Below, in pieces: positions 1-11,093 of a stretch of DNA of 27,632 bases (the stretch's first letter is position 1; every line of letters begins with the position of its first letter). The notes beneath the pieces were generated by a model. That model was not told the origin of the DNA. It saw only the letters and a program-made list of their open reading frames with translations, and ran no database searches. Position numbers and translations under genes: made by a program. Location of the stretch: contig JADNYV010000451.1 in assembly GCA_015501055.1 (NCBI GenBank), forward strand, positions 1 to 27,632, in the 5' to 3' direction. This DNA is from Mucidula mucida. Taxonomy: Eukaryota; Basidiomycota; Agaricomycetes; Agaricales; Physalacriaceae.

Positions 1-715
1 AGGTACAATTAAACCGTAAGTTGGCCGATAACACTTTGCAGCCAATCGCGTCGAACAGGGCAGTAGTCAAAGTCAAGAGAATGGCGGTAATGCAAAGCGA
101 GAGGTCGTTTTCGGACGAGATGGTGATGGTCAGTTATTAAGGCAAGGGCTTCCGACCCTGCTCCAAACGCGGTCATGAACGCGTCAGCCAATCATATCGT
201 CGGACCTATGTTCCCGTTTAGGCCTTTACACCGCTTTTCAATAACGCTCAAGGCGTACTCTTCTGTGGCCCGGAAATCCCTGCTGAGCACGGAAAAACAC
301 GATAAACCCGGGACGTGTACGCTTGGACTATAACACGGGTACAGCCAAGTCAAGGACGGTCCCCTGAGAACGTACCGGGTGAGGTATCCTTTTCATAGTT
401 CAACAAACTAAAAATACAACGTGTAGTACAGCATCCTATTCCTGCTAAAATCTCATGGTCTGGGGATGTACATATCTGGATCTGCGATACGGTGGCGCGG
501 AGCTGGTGCATTTTAAAAGATCCATTTGTGATGCACCGATGTGTGGTAGTCCCCGAAATGTCTGCCCCCGGCCCACTTCCTCCTCCCGGTACTCTTCCTC
601 CCATTCCTGACAACATCGAGTCCAGGTACGCCCTTCTAGTAAAGTACGCGTAAACTCGCACATATCTGATTCTTCACCCCGTAGCATTGGCCTACAGGTA
701 GATCGCTTCGATGGG
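1..715. other. Left edge, no supported gene
   Basis: Short open frames occur here on both strands, the longest about 100 codons on the minus strand. None shows a recognisable domain, a plausible exon-intron structure or the codon usage of the well-supported genes further right. I see no RNA gene or clear repeat. The stretch is best treated as intergenic, or as the flank of a gene outside the window. Confidence 0.5.
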
Positions 716-1340
716 TTGCTTCGCGCCATTTCTGACTGCTTCCCCGATAGCTGCTTGGATCACTGCTCAACTTTATGCTCTATGGAATCCTCGCGCTACA
801 AATCTGTACGTCTTCTGCCTGTGATCCATCTGTACGTGCTGACATCTTCGGCAGATATCTACCACATGTCTTTCCCGCTGGACAATAGGAAGATTAAATG
901 GCTGGGTATGCTGTCCCATTTGTCTGCGGCAAGCTGGAAGCTGATGTAGCGATCACCCTACTTCGTATTTGCCTTTGAAACAGCCCAGACCATCATGAAC
1001 GGCGCCGTGGACGTGTTCAACTCTTTCGCGAGAGGCTTGCGGAGCCCGGGATTATTCCAATCTACACGCCTATCATGGGCTCCGTTATCGCTTTCATGGT
1101 GCAGTTTTTGGATCATCAAGCGGTCCGTGTGGTGGCTGTCGGCTACTATCGCTACGGTAATGCACGTTTCCGCTACGCGTCGCTGCACGTTGCTGAACAT
1201 GGGGTATGTCTTCAGATTTCGGTTGTCCAAGCTGCGTCCGGATTCGTAGGAGGCGTTAGAGTAAGCAGTCTCCTGGATCATGATGTGTACCGCTTCATTA
1301 AGCTGATGGTTCCGTGCACAGGCTATACTTCTTGTTAAGG
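716..1340 (+). other. Possible decayed membrane-protein coding region
   Basis: Overlapping open frames on the plus strand contain hydrophobic stretches, for example an ATG-initiated frame near 710 reading LTASPIAAWITAQLYALW and another near 1073 reading IMGSVIAFMVQFL. They lie in different frames with stops between them, and I could not join them with convincing splice sites. They faintly recall the multi-pass membrane proteins common in basidiomycetes (DUF6533/DUF6534 types), but no diagnostic motif is visible. This could equally be chance open frames. Confidence 0.15.
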
Positions 1341-1517
1341 ATATACAAGCCGGGCTTGCTCACAATCAGACGCTATTGCTCTACGTAAAGCCTCTTGGGA
1401 CTCTTGTTATTGATGTGCATCTAATTCGTATCTCATACATCTAGATGTGGCTCGTGTCATGTCCCTCCTAATGCGTTTCATCAGGCTTCGACTTCACATT
1501 GACGCGATGCTGACGCC

Positions 1518-2077
1518 ATGATAGTTACTCAAGGCAAAGAGCAGGCAGCACTCCCAAACGAATGATGCGGTGTTGCATATTGTGCGAATGACAATCGAAA
1601 CAAACGCGCTGTCGAATGCGATCGCGATCATCCGCTCGTGCTCTTCGCTACAAATGAGAAGGGGACGTTATTCATATGCCCTACGATGGAAGTCGGGAAG
1701 ATGTCAGTCATACCCATTGTCTGCCCTGCTGATGCTGATGTGGCGCAGTTACTCCAACATACTTTTGCTCACGTTCAATAATCGGGACGCGCTCTCGAGA
1801 CGCATGGATTCGTCAGACAGCAGAAGTTTACCTTCACATTGTACGCCTATATGGCGACCGGCTTAAACCCGGAGGAATTTCTTGAAGATGCTACGCCTTT
1901 TGCGACGGAGATCAGCACTTGGATCAGCATAATCAACCAGAGTTCCACGATGACTGACTCGGATGCGATCACTCGTCTCGACGAGGGGGGATATGGAGGC
2001 ATGAAGGTGCGCTGCATTTGTTCAAATCCCTTCGCTGATGTTTTCCTTCGTAGGTGCAAACATCTACGGGGCACTAA
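1518..2077 (+). pseudogene. Broken hypothetical reading frame
   Basis: One frame can be followed from ATG 1518 to a TAA at 2075-2077, interrupted by TGA at 1563-1565 and TAA at 1779-1781. The 3' part reads like coding sequence (ATGLNPEEFLEDATPFATEI, then a conserved-looking EGGYGGMK). It ends with a well-formed 47-nt intron (2007-2053, donor GTGCGC, branch-like GCTGATG, acceptor TCGTAG), after which seven codons precede the stop. The internal TAA could be removed by a possible 48-nt phase-0 intron (1773-1820), but the TGA cannot easily be removed. No domain is recognised. The call rests on frame continuity and the 3' intron only. It could also be the 3' exons of a gene whose 5' exons I failed to place. 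Confidence 0.3.
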
Positions 2078-3313
2078 TACTTAGTAATTATGTTTTCTGT
2101 GGAATTATATATATGGAAACACTGTGTTGTACGATAGCTATGTTGGAATAGCAAGCACGAGTCTCGGGGGTCTCGGGCTTAGTATTGTCGAGTATCTTCA
2201 ACGTACTTCGAGTCGAGTCCAAAGCTTGCTACTAATACTTTACTCATGCAGTCCATAGTCCCCGTCGATAGTTTAAATAGCTCTGTATTTTCGTGTAGCT
2301 ACTCTATCGACTTGTAACCCCCACTAAGTACCTCTGGTGTGACTGTACCTCATTTGGAGCTTAGTTTCGTGCCCCGAGTCACCGAACACTCACAGGCTAT
2401 TCGCTACTTGAATAGCCCTTTGTACTTATCATTAATTTCGAACCATAGAATCAGGGCTGGTCGAATTCAGAAATGATCCAACACGTGACGTACTGGTCTC
2501 TTAAATGCTCACCATCACCTTCGGGTTTGACGATAGCTGTATGTCTACGTTCGCGCGTCTCTAAAGCATCGAGTCCTCCTTTCAAGCTCTGCCCGAGCGA
2601 ATCGAAGTCACGCCTTTCCTCTTCGCCTTGCACGCGGCTATTTCATGAGCACCTCACATTTTCAGTCGCAAGGACTCGTAACAATCTTGTCGCACTCAGA
2701 CCAAGCTGCATCAGATACGCGCGCGCTGTGTGGCGGCAAGATATTGATTTGCTAACGCGATAGAACGGAAAAATCGATGTCATACTACTTCATCGCTGGT
2801 ACCTTTGCTCGAGTGATTGCGCGCGCGAATCAGAAGGATATCCCCTAACAACGCGATGTGGAATACTCGAACTGGTGCAAAGAAAACGGCAGGCTCTCAC
2901 TACGACCTTCACGCGACAGGTAACCTTGTTCCCATTCTGACGAGTTATTGTATTCGAACAATCACGAAAACAATAAGCGCCTATCTAGGACCAAATCCCA
3001 TCAAGGGAAACAGCAACTGTTGTTGGTCTTTTGGTTTCATTTGGCGATTATTGTTCTCGGATTGTGGCTCTGGCTTGTGTTGTTTCGATATAAAGGCTCA
3101 GAAAACGTCGTTCGAATCTAACACATCAAGCTACCACCTCCCCAACATCTCCCTCGTAATTCATACTTAGTCCAATGGCAGCCGGTGGGTCTCATTAGGA
3201 TTCAAGGCCTTCTTCGCACATTGACCGTTTACCTAGCCCTTCCACCCGACACGCTTGGGGATGCCTTGTCGCAATGTTGGCCCCCGATCTGGGCGGATCT
3301 TCCACCCCAAACG
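2078..3313. other. Intergenic stretch, no supported gene
   Basis: AT-richer sequence with only shadow-like open frames (both strands of 2451-2763, plus strand of 2817-3170). A small perfect hairpin lies at 2395-2417 (8-bp arms GGCTATTC/GAATAGCC, 7-nt loop). The final part contains the promoter and 5' untranslated region of the gene starting at 3314. An open frame continuous with that gene begins after a stop near 3155, so an extra upstream coding exon is possible. Confidence 0.4.
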
Positions 3314-5440
3314 ATGACCAACAATTCTGTCCCGTCTGTCCGTATGGCTACTAGCAGCGCTGCCGCAAGTGGCCCTTTTAACGCCACGTCCTCAGCGAAA
3401 AGGAGGTCTGGTGTACTACTCAGTCCAAACGCTTCGAGGACACATCTCCAATCTACCATTAATTACGACCCTTTGACGCCTCTCCCTGGTAGATACTCCA
3501 TGCATCTCGCCGACAATCTCCTGCTCAGGAATGTGAAATCTATTCCCGATCTTTCCGACCAACTGTCTAAACTCGTCGACGATGCACTTGGCCGAGCCAA
3601 TGCAGAACCTGGGAAACCACATCCGCGAGATATATGTATACCCGACGAGCACACTGAGCTCTCCAAAGACTGTCGCCAAAGGAGTGCTCAGGCCTGTCGG
3701 GATGTTCCGGTCGCTACCATCGAAGACGTGGGGACGGCGTTTAAAACGAGGCACACGTTAGCAGCTGCGATTTCGTCGGTCCTCGTTGAGAGATCCTCTA
3801 CGTTTCCGGGTCCCCGTGGTGGGATCCTGCGATACAGCACGACCCCGACTACTCTGCATGGCAATGATGTGGCAGACCTTCCACACGCTAGCGCCTATCT
3901 TTCTGTCCATGGCCCTGTGCCTGACCTAGTCAAAGAGTTCGGGTTATCTGACATTGTTGTCTTCAATTTTCAGCCTGCGGCGGGTCCTTTACGTCCATTT
4001 TCTCTGTTTCATGTGATGCAGCAGATGGTAAAGCATAACATACCTTGGAGGTGGTGCACGTGCCAGTCTGGAAGCAGCAGCGTTAACATTTGCGGATCGG
4101 ACCGCTGCAAGCGCTTTCCAGAGCTCAACGTTGCATCAAATTCCGGGCGGCCAACGGGTGTTGACGGCGATAGAATTCTACAGATTATCGAGGAATCGTT
4201 AGCCAACACCGTTGACCTAAGCGGTGAAGCGCCCCCGGTTTTCCCTCCACCTCTTATTGCTTCAGTGGTGTTCTTATGGCAAGATGTACGCGTCCGATCC
4301 TATCTCTCGCTACAGAGCTAACAATCAAGATCTGTAGCTGTGGTCTAAAGCTGTTGCTGTTGATGCCTCTTGTATGGTGCTCTGCAGTGGCCACGAAGAG
4401 GTCATATTCCTCCGCGAGATACGGACTCAAACAATGTTTATGTCGAAAACTCTGAGTATCGGCTCTCCTACGACCGTCGAGGTGCCTTCTCACTTGAAAA
4501 TCCACTGTGGGGTTGCTTTGCTCGCCTGGAAGGATGTGCATGATCGCCTAGCAAAAATGTTGAATCTTAGGCGTATTGGAAGACTACCAAGTACCTGGCG
4601 GTTCAATTATGACGGCGATATCGATTTCTCAAACCCAAGTGTATCATTCGCGACCAAGAACATTGCGTACCGACTCTCGATGGGAGACTTTCTGCCCAAC
4701 CCATTGACTGTTAGTGCTTTTCCTCCAGTGGCGCTGATTTCTGATCAAATCTAGGATCTCGACCTGCGGATGGATTTTGATTCTCTCCAACGGACATTCT
4801 CCAGGACATCTACAAGTGTGAGAATACACGTGACGCCTCTCAACAGTGAGAAGCTTTCCGTAGGTTACCTAGAGTACGGGGAGCACAGCGGGACAGGACT
4901 CATGGGAATACCTTATGGTCGTTCTTTCATGCTGAAGTTCTTTCGCAGTGCGGAGACATTGCGAGAAGAACAGCGCATCTTGGGTAGTGTAGCAGCGTTG
5001 CAGCAAGGCAACGTCTCAGTGCCCCGTACGATAGAGGGGATTTATAGCTGTCGCCTACCAGGGGCTGACTTCGACTCAAGCTTCTTCATAATGGAGCATT
5101 GCCAGAGAACCCCGATAGGTATCGCCGATAGCATCCCAACATCCATTTCGTAGGTGAACACATGAAATTCAATACCTTCTCACAACTCCATAATAGGGAC
5201 GAGCTTCAATCTTGGCTCTCGGCGATACAACGTGCGGGTTTCACCCACAATCGACTTTCTGATCACTGTATCCTATGGACACCCGGACGAAGCTCCATTT
5301 GTGTCACTGGGTGGTCCAGCGGAAAGAGATGGAAGGAACGCAATTCTGCTTTCATTGAAGAAGCAAATGGCGATGAAGAAACGCTAACGGAGATACTGTC
5401 TACATTGAAAGGTAACCCACAGAAGAAAGTTAAATATTAA
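3314..5440 (+). CDS. Protein kinase-like protein, probable pseudokinase
   Basis: Four exons can be joined: 3314-4285, 4338-4709, 4755-5118 and 5154-5440 (introns of 52, 45 and 35 nt, all GT..AG and phase-consistent), giving 664 residues. Residues 1-448 are an N-terminal region of unknown role. It contains SGHEEVIFLREIRTQTMFMS, which resembles a block in the convergent neighbour at 5454-7650. Residues about 455-650 have a kinase-like layout: a lysine in FMLKFF (about 509), a Glu pair in REEQ (about 519) and a hinge-like FFIMEHC. The catalytic loop is degenerate, HNRL in place of HRDL (about 601), and the DFG position reads VTGW. Phosphotransfer is therefore unlikely; a scaffold or regulatory role, or early decay, fits better. 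ATG 3314 is the first good start in the frame, which is open back to about 3156. The 35-nt third intron is unusually short. Substrate and partner are unknown. Confidence 0.65.
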
Positions 5441-5453
5441 GTATAGTGTGTAT

Positions 5454-7650
5454 TTAGCTAAGATCATCGCTCCCAATGACCTCGTCTTCGTCGACATAAT
5501 TCCCCGCTATGAAACTATCCAAACGCGCTTTCTCTGCAACAAAATTGGCTTCAGTCCCTTCAAAGCTACCTCGGTCAAAATCGGCAATGTAGACGTGATC
5601 GAATTCGTCAACCAGGATGTTCCATGAGCGAATGTCCCTGTGTAATACCCCGCCTTCATGGATACCCCGAAGAATGGAGCGCAATTCCTTACTGTGTCAT
5701 ATTGAGTACACCGTTATAAGAAGGACCACGCTAGACATACCTTTGCTTCGCTGTTAGCTTCACCTTCCGATCAGAGTTCATCCGTGCACCAAGTGGTCGG
5801 CCCACATGCGAGAGCAGCAGGACACACATGGACGAGTCTGAAGTTTCACGGAATCCCAAGACTGTAGGTATCCCAGCGACGTTTACCTTGTGCAAATGTT
5901 CATACACCTTGTATTCATGTCGCAATCGTTGGATTCGCGACGCAGTCGTGGCCATCTTGAGTACGAATGGGCAGTACCTTGGTTTCTGAGAGGAGCCATC
6001 CGGTTGAATGACAGCTCTAAACACCTCACCCACCGCACCACGGCCCAGTCTTTTCTCAAGGACAACACTGATATAATCCTTCGGCGCGTAGGTGGAATTT
6101 GGTTTGGTAGATGGAGGAAACACCAGCACGGGCGCGGGCGAGTCGAGGCCATCGAATTGAAAGAATAAGGCGATAGCGGGTGTTGACGCGATGTGTTGTT
6201 GTGTTACCTGGAGGGAGAGCGATGTCAAGAAACGGAGAACATGAAAGGAAAACCTACCAGAACGATTTTCGCTTTTCAGTGAAGGCAGACCGCACCCTCT
6301 TGGGAGGTGGAACATTGTCTGGCTCAGCAGCTTTGCGCTTGAGCTCGGCAACCGTCTCAAGTTCCGGTAAGCGTTGTAGAGCATCATACACTACTGCAAC
6401 GTGCATGGAAGTCCAGAGCCGTCCGTATGCAGGAGCATAGCAATGACGAATGTCAATGAGCTCCGAAAGAAACAAGGTCTGGAGCCGTCGATGGCGTACT
6501 CCAAGTCGAATGAAATGTCCGCAGTCGAAAACGATCATTGACGAATCGGTCTTGACTGCGTCAATCCATGCCTGTCATTGTCAGTATTTGCTTGGCGAAG
6601 AAAAGTCATACCCACCTTTTGAATATAATGCTCCGCCACGGGTTGGTATTGTTCTTCCTCGTTGTCTGGACGATCGACCAAACGGACGCGACCTGCCTGA
6701 GGAGCACGCTGCGGTAGATGGCCAAGACGCAGTTGTAGTCGGGAGCTACGTCTAGCATGAGCCGCCGCTGGCAGGTTCCAGAAGCTTTTTGGCGCGTCAG
6801 GAGGGCAAAGAGACGGTGGGGGCACTTTAGAACACCGAGAGTCCAATTGCCAGGGAAACACATTTAGTGTGGCCAGCCTGGACATGTCTTCCAGTACAGG
6901 AAGGGCCTCAGGACAGAAATACATTGCCGATATCAGCGACCGTGAGTGCTCCAGAAGACGCGCCAAAGTCTTCCGCTCATCATCATCCAGATCGACGAGT
7001 TGGGAACGTGATTTCAATATCTCTAAAGACGGCGTCTGAGTCGCATACGCATCACCCAAGAGACCATGTTCTGGCGCAGCTCTGAGTGAGAGCCACATTA
7101 GTAAAGTATACCCATCATCGTGTTTTGACCGAAGAAAGAGACTCGTAGCAATGCGTTCGCCAGGTATGCAGATCGACGTCTTTCTCAAATCACCAATTGT
7201 CCGAGCGTTGCATTTTCCCATATCCTCATGCGCGAGCCGATCAAATACAAATGCGGCATTTGGAAGGGCCTCAAGTTGCCCAGCATAATCGTCGAGGCCA
7301 TCCGAGATATCGTTGGGTAGAGACGGAAGGATTTCTACGTGCTTTAGGATGAGACTGTGGGGAATATGACGATCGACGAGCTGAAGAGGGAACGAAGGAA
7401 TGGCGGAAGAGATGTCATCCTCACTGGGCAGCGTGGGAGCGTGGAATTCGAATAACTCCTCCTGATAATTGCGAGGGTGCAGGACGGGGGCAGGAGGAGG
7501 TACGCGCGGGGCAGTTTCGCGTCCCGGTGACACGCCATAGCCATAAGAGCGCACCGAATGAGCAGGTGATGGGGTGCGCGCCGACCAGGCAGGCGATGGA
7601 CGGTACATACGCGTACAAAAGAAACCAAACTGATCACGTTGTCTCAACAT
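5454..7650 (-). CDS. Protein kinase-like protein with long N-terminal region
   Basis: Proposed minus-strand exons: 7650-6616, 6571-6296, 6207-5741 and 5691-5454, about 671 residues, almost the same size as the convergent gene ending at 5440. Introns 6572-6615 and 5692-5740 are clean. The middle one (6208-6295) is uncertain, because the best-looking donor (GTAGGT at 6257) gives an immediate stop, so only a weaker GTGCGG donor keeps the frame. Kinase motifs: glycine loop LGRGAVGEVF (about 491), lysine in FVLKM (about 521), Glu in RHEYKV (about 535), hinge VLLLSHVGRPLG, catalytic HRDIRSWNIL (about 610-619) and IADFD, a DFD in place of DFG (about 630). The N-terminal half has a Pro/Ser-rich start and a block MIVFDCGHFIRLGVRHRRLQ shared in pattern with the neighbour. 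ATG 7608 is an alternative start. It is probably a Ser/Thr-type kinase of a basidiomycete-expanded family; its substrate is unknown. Confidence 0.65.
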
Positions 7651-8979
7651 CGGGACTTCGGCCCGAAGAGGGATGAATCATCATTTTGCTGAATCAAATG
7701 CGTTCGTCTCCATGGAGGAAAGAAGAGGAGAGAAAGATGAGTTCGCCATATCTTTATTACAACCACTATCTGTGCTGTCACCTTACTACCACGTCTCCCA
7801 CGCGTCACCACCGCTCCTCTTACTACATACCACGACCCACCACCACAACTGCCACTGACATTCGCTGTATGATGAAGGCCACAATAGTCAAGCTCACCGA
7901 CCCCGTAGAGAAGGTAGTGGTAACACCGAAGGGCGTGCTGCTAGTCAGAGATGCGCTAAATAATACGATGATGGATGCAAGTTTCTGTTCTGGCGATGAC
8001 TCGAAGTCCTGCATCCTTTCTGACTTGATGCATCTTCCACGCTCTGGCGAAAGCACATCTAGCTCTTGTCCATCGACTAGTCCTATCGCACCCAACGAGA
8101 AGTATCCTACCTTCTGAATCTTGATAATTCAATAACCCCTAGTCAATTTTGCTTCATCACACTCGATAGTCCCTCTCATGGTTCATGTACCGCCATTCGA
8201 AACTGTTTCACTCGTTATCCCACTGAAAAGATTGAAATGCGGAGGTCAACGTTGCAAATGGAGATTCGGATGAAGCCTCCTAGGGAGCTCCAAAAAAACG
8301 TAACAAGGTGTGGTCTATGACCGACGCCGCGATCGAAGACAACTTTCCCAGATCACAGCAGCGCGTAGCGTGCATAGCCGCACTCCCTGGCGCACACCAA
8401 CACCCGGCATGCCCATCACAATTTGAACCGCGTATCAAGACCTCGAGTGCCTTAGTAGGAAAATTTTTCGGGGCCTCGTCTGAATACGCATAGCCCGCTG
8501 TATGGCAAGTACGGCGCTTCACAGCTGACTGTAGTTGGCTGTCAAGGTACCTGATCCCGAGGACATAGGTTTCAGATCGTCGTAGAGCCGACACCGTCTC
8601 GCAGAAATAGTACTTGAATGTGTCGACAGAACGACCGTAATTCAGCATGTGAACTTCCACGAACGCCACTTATTGCATTTCTTGAACCGCCTCCCCAGCC
8701 TCTGGACACAGCGAATTTGCGTTAGATACTCAATCATTTCAGCAGCCACAATCTATCGGTCTGATTCGCTATGTCTCAAGTTTTACCCGCCAAGGCAGAG
8801 AGGACAACGTTGCCCCCGGGAGAACGAGAGTTCTGAACTTGAATGACCTGAGCGGCTCCTGAGCGAGCGGCCAGGATCGCGTCTGCTGCGATAATTGCCG
8901 TGCGTTACCTTTCTGTTTGAGATGGGGTGTCTGACTTTTCGCTGTGTCATGAATATTTGTTCTAGGAAGTAAAGAGAAA
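7651..8979. other. No supported gene
   Basis: Contains a 143-codon plus-strand frame (7686-8117) rich in Ser/Thr and His, an antisense frame over the same DNA, and a 129-codon minus-strand frame (8280-8669). None has a recognisable domain, a good start context or splice-linked extensions. The first ~40 nt would hold the promoter side of the kinase gene on the minus strand. I regard the frames as unproven. Confidence 0.4.
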
Positions 8980-9290
8980 ACATTAGACGGCAGTCTTGAC
9001 ACTTTGCTTCACCTCGCCTGTGTAAACTGTAGAGCTACCGATCCTTAATGTCCCCGATAGGGCACTTGGAGGTGTCCGTCCTGTAGGAATGCGCGACAGC
9101 ATCTGTCAAGCCGATAAACAAGAACGGTACTTACGCCTCTTCGCAGATGTCGAACGGATCATCAAGGACTGTAAGGCCTCCCAACAATCAATTTGAGCAT
9201 GAGGGCTCCGGTTGCCCCCGAGGCCGCGATGGTGCCGATGTAATCGTGAATCTTACTGACGGATTGAAACTAGTACCTTGTAGTTCGGGC
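8980..9290 (-). pseudogene. ML-domain (NPC2-like) lipid-binding gene fragment
   Basis: The minus strand around 9250-9020 encodes IGTIAASGATGALMLKLIVG and then, one frame over, LTVLDDPFDICEEA. A clean 53-nt intron follows (GTAAGT...CTACAG, branch CTTGACA), and after it comes TDTSKCPIGD before a stop. The FDxCEEA...CP(I/V) pattern with a preceding KLG-like strand is the central signature of fungal phosphatidylglycerol/phosphatidylinositol transfer proteins (NPC2/ML family), secreted or vacuolar sterol and lipid carriers. The single-base frame change, the stop after the second Cys and the absence of a recognisable signal-peptide exon or C-terminal strands all point to a decayed fragment. The family call rests on about 40 residues and is tentative. 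Confidence 0.42.
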
Positions 9291-9400
9291 CATGTTGAAG
9301 CGATCAGAACCAAATAGACTCTTTGAACTTATGGAGTATCTGACAACACAGCAACGGAAACTGTATGATTTTTGACAAAAGAGAAGTATCGTGCATGAAC

Positions 9401-10084
9401 CTAGTATAGAGCGCGGTGTGGGTACCTCTCCATGAGAGACGTTGTGTAACCTCCCGCGAGCATCACCTCGGCCGCTGACGGTCCGGAAGGATGTCTTCCA
9501 TAGCCAGCCTTCGGGTCGGGTTCTTTTCGTTCTTTTCGTTTCTTGTTCTCTCGTGGTCGCTTCTTCCCATGCTGTGGAGCCCTATGAGTTGTGTGCTGGG
9601 TTGCGTATGGCTGGCGTGGTGACCTATGGCTGGCGTGCTGGGTCGCATTTGGCTGCTGAGGCAGCCCATAATATGGCTGTTGTACATGGACATGCTGAGG
9701 CTGATGATGGTAGGCCTGAGCGTAATGTAAGTTTTGTGGGGGTGGCGGCTGGGGCTGGTAAGACGCGTATTGCGTGTTCTGCTGCTGATGAGAGGGAGGC
9801 GCATATACACGGGTCTGGCCTGAGTGGCCGCGAGCGGCACGCCGTGGCACTTGCTCGGTGCCCCATGTGGCATCGATGTAGACGAAAGTTTCGGGATCCG
9901 ATGACGAATGGATGGGAGTAGAGTACTCGGGCTGCTGCGCCGAATGAATGTGGTTGAGACGATCCCAAGTCTCGCGCGCCTTCTTCTCCCGCCGGGGGTG
10001 GAAGATGGCTCCGAGTCGGGCACGGGATGGTAGCGACAGATGGTCTGCGAATGTGCCGCGGGTGTGGCTTTTCCAAGAAACCAT
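9401..10084 (-). CDS. Gln/Pro/His-rich basic hypothetical protein
   Basis: An intronless frame of 227 residues starting at ATG 10084 and ending at 9401. The N-terminus (residues 1-48) is basic and non-repetitive, with an aromatic/charged stretch REKKARETWDRLNH. Residues about 95-170 are dominated by Gln, Pro, His and Tyr and include two adjacent 14-residue repeats (144-157 and 158-171, pattern QPxATQHxxHR(S/A)P). A strongly basic cluster (GKKRPRENKKRKERK, about 173-187) could be a nuclear localisation signal. The C-terminus (about 197-227) is again ordinary sequence ending in ALY. I do not recognise the family. Low-complexity composition plus a basic cluster would suit an RNA- or DNA-associated protein, but that is inference. 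Confidence 0.6.
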   Translation of the reverse strand: MVSWKSHTRGTFADHLSLPSRARLGAIFHPRREKKARETWDRLNHIHSAQQPEYSTPIHSSSDPETFVYIDATWGTEQVPRRAARGHSGQTRVYAPPSHQQQNTQYASYQPQPPPPQNLHYAQAYHHQPQHVHVQQPYYGLPQQPNATQHASHRSPRQPYATQHTTHRAPQHGKKRPRENKKRKERKEPDPKAGYGRHPSGPSAAEVMLAGGYTTSLMERYPHRALY

Positions 10085-11093
10085 AGGGATTGTTAGTGAG
10101 ATGAGGGTTGTAAAGAACGTGTGGGGGGAGTTTGTGCCATCCTCGTCTCTCTGAGCGCAGCTTTATACGCGCAGGGGCCACATCAGGGCCTTAAAGCCAC
10201 CGAAGATGATGATAAATTCAACAATGGTCCAAGTTGGTGGACAAAGGGTCCAATAATAGTATAGAGCCACAGTCCACAAACTCGTTCTATATCGATGAAT
10301 ATACCTTCTAGAGAGTTGAAATCCGATAAGCAATTTCACTGGAGTTATTTGGGATCGTCATGGATCTGCGCCACCCAAAGCATTGTCAATGTGGTCTGTG
10401 GACACCATTGGCAGGCCGAGATGCCGGATGTCGCTGAAGATAATTTGTAGACGTTGAGAGCAAAGATACGACCTAGAGTAGTTGAGAACCTGAGGCTAAG
10501 CTAGCAGCTTTAGTGTCGTGCGCGCCCCAAATTAGTGCCGACAACCTTCTTCACGGGCAGGGAGTGAGAAAAATGTTGAGTTGGTATCCTGAGTAGTCTG
10601 TCGGGCCACAGGTTCCTCGAACGCATCTGACGAGGGCCTAAGTCGTGTCACTTGATCATGTTAGACATAGATTTCCGCTGCCAGCGTTCACTGAGACTTG
10701 AAGCTCGAAGCTCGAAGTCCCATTTCGTCGACACGATTTTCTACCAAGTTGTCGAAAAGTTATTCACGACGGTGGTCTGCGGTCTGCATGTGTACGCTCA
10801 ATAGTCTCGATTTCCAGACTCTATGAGGAGTATGAAGATAATCGTTCCTACTTACTATAGAGTCTGGACCTTATGTGGGGGTACTTGGCAGGTGCACCTC
10901 GGAGTTCGAATATTAGTGATTGCCTCGCTCAAGCCGTCGGACCGTAGTGGCCCGAGATTCAGATTCGTCTCAAAGGAGCAAGTACCAGTGCCGCCGGGCT
11001 CAGTAGTAGCAAGCTTATTTTCTTGTCGCAACCACTACAACGAACGCGAGAGAACGTTCCCTCTAGACTTACCTTAACGGCCCCTTCTAATTC
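10085..11093. other. Intergenic stretch, no supported gene
   Basis: Holds the upstream regions of two divergent genes (minus-strand gene ending at 10084 and helicase fragment starting at 11094). An 84-codon plus-strand frame at 10823-11077 has no recognisable features. A short tandem GAAGCTC-type repeat occurs near 10698-10720. Nothing else is evident. Confidence 0.45.

Noticed and set aside
1750..1805. Similarity of NILLLTFNNRDALS to the crotonase motif LLLTFNRPDALN
   Set aside because: It lies in a different frame from the more convincing coding frame, and no other enoyl-CoA hydratase motif surrounds it; probably coincidence.
7823..8117. Opposing 90- and 143-codon frames at 7686-8117
   Set aside because: Simple Ser/Thr/His-rich or antisense composition, no domain, no good start context and no introns linking to other coding sequence.
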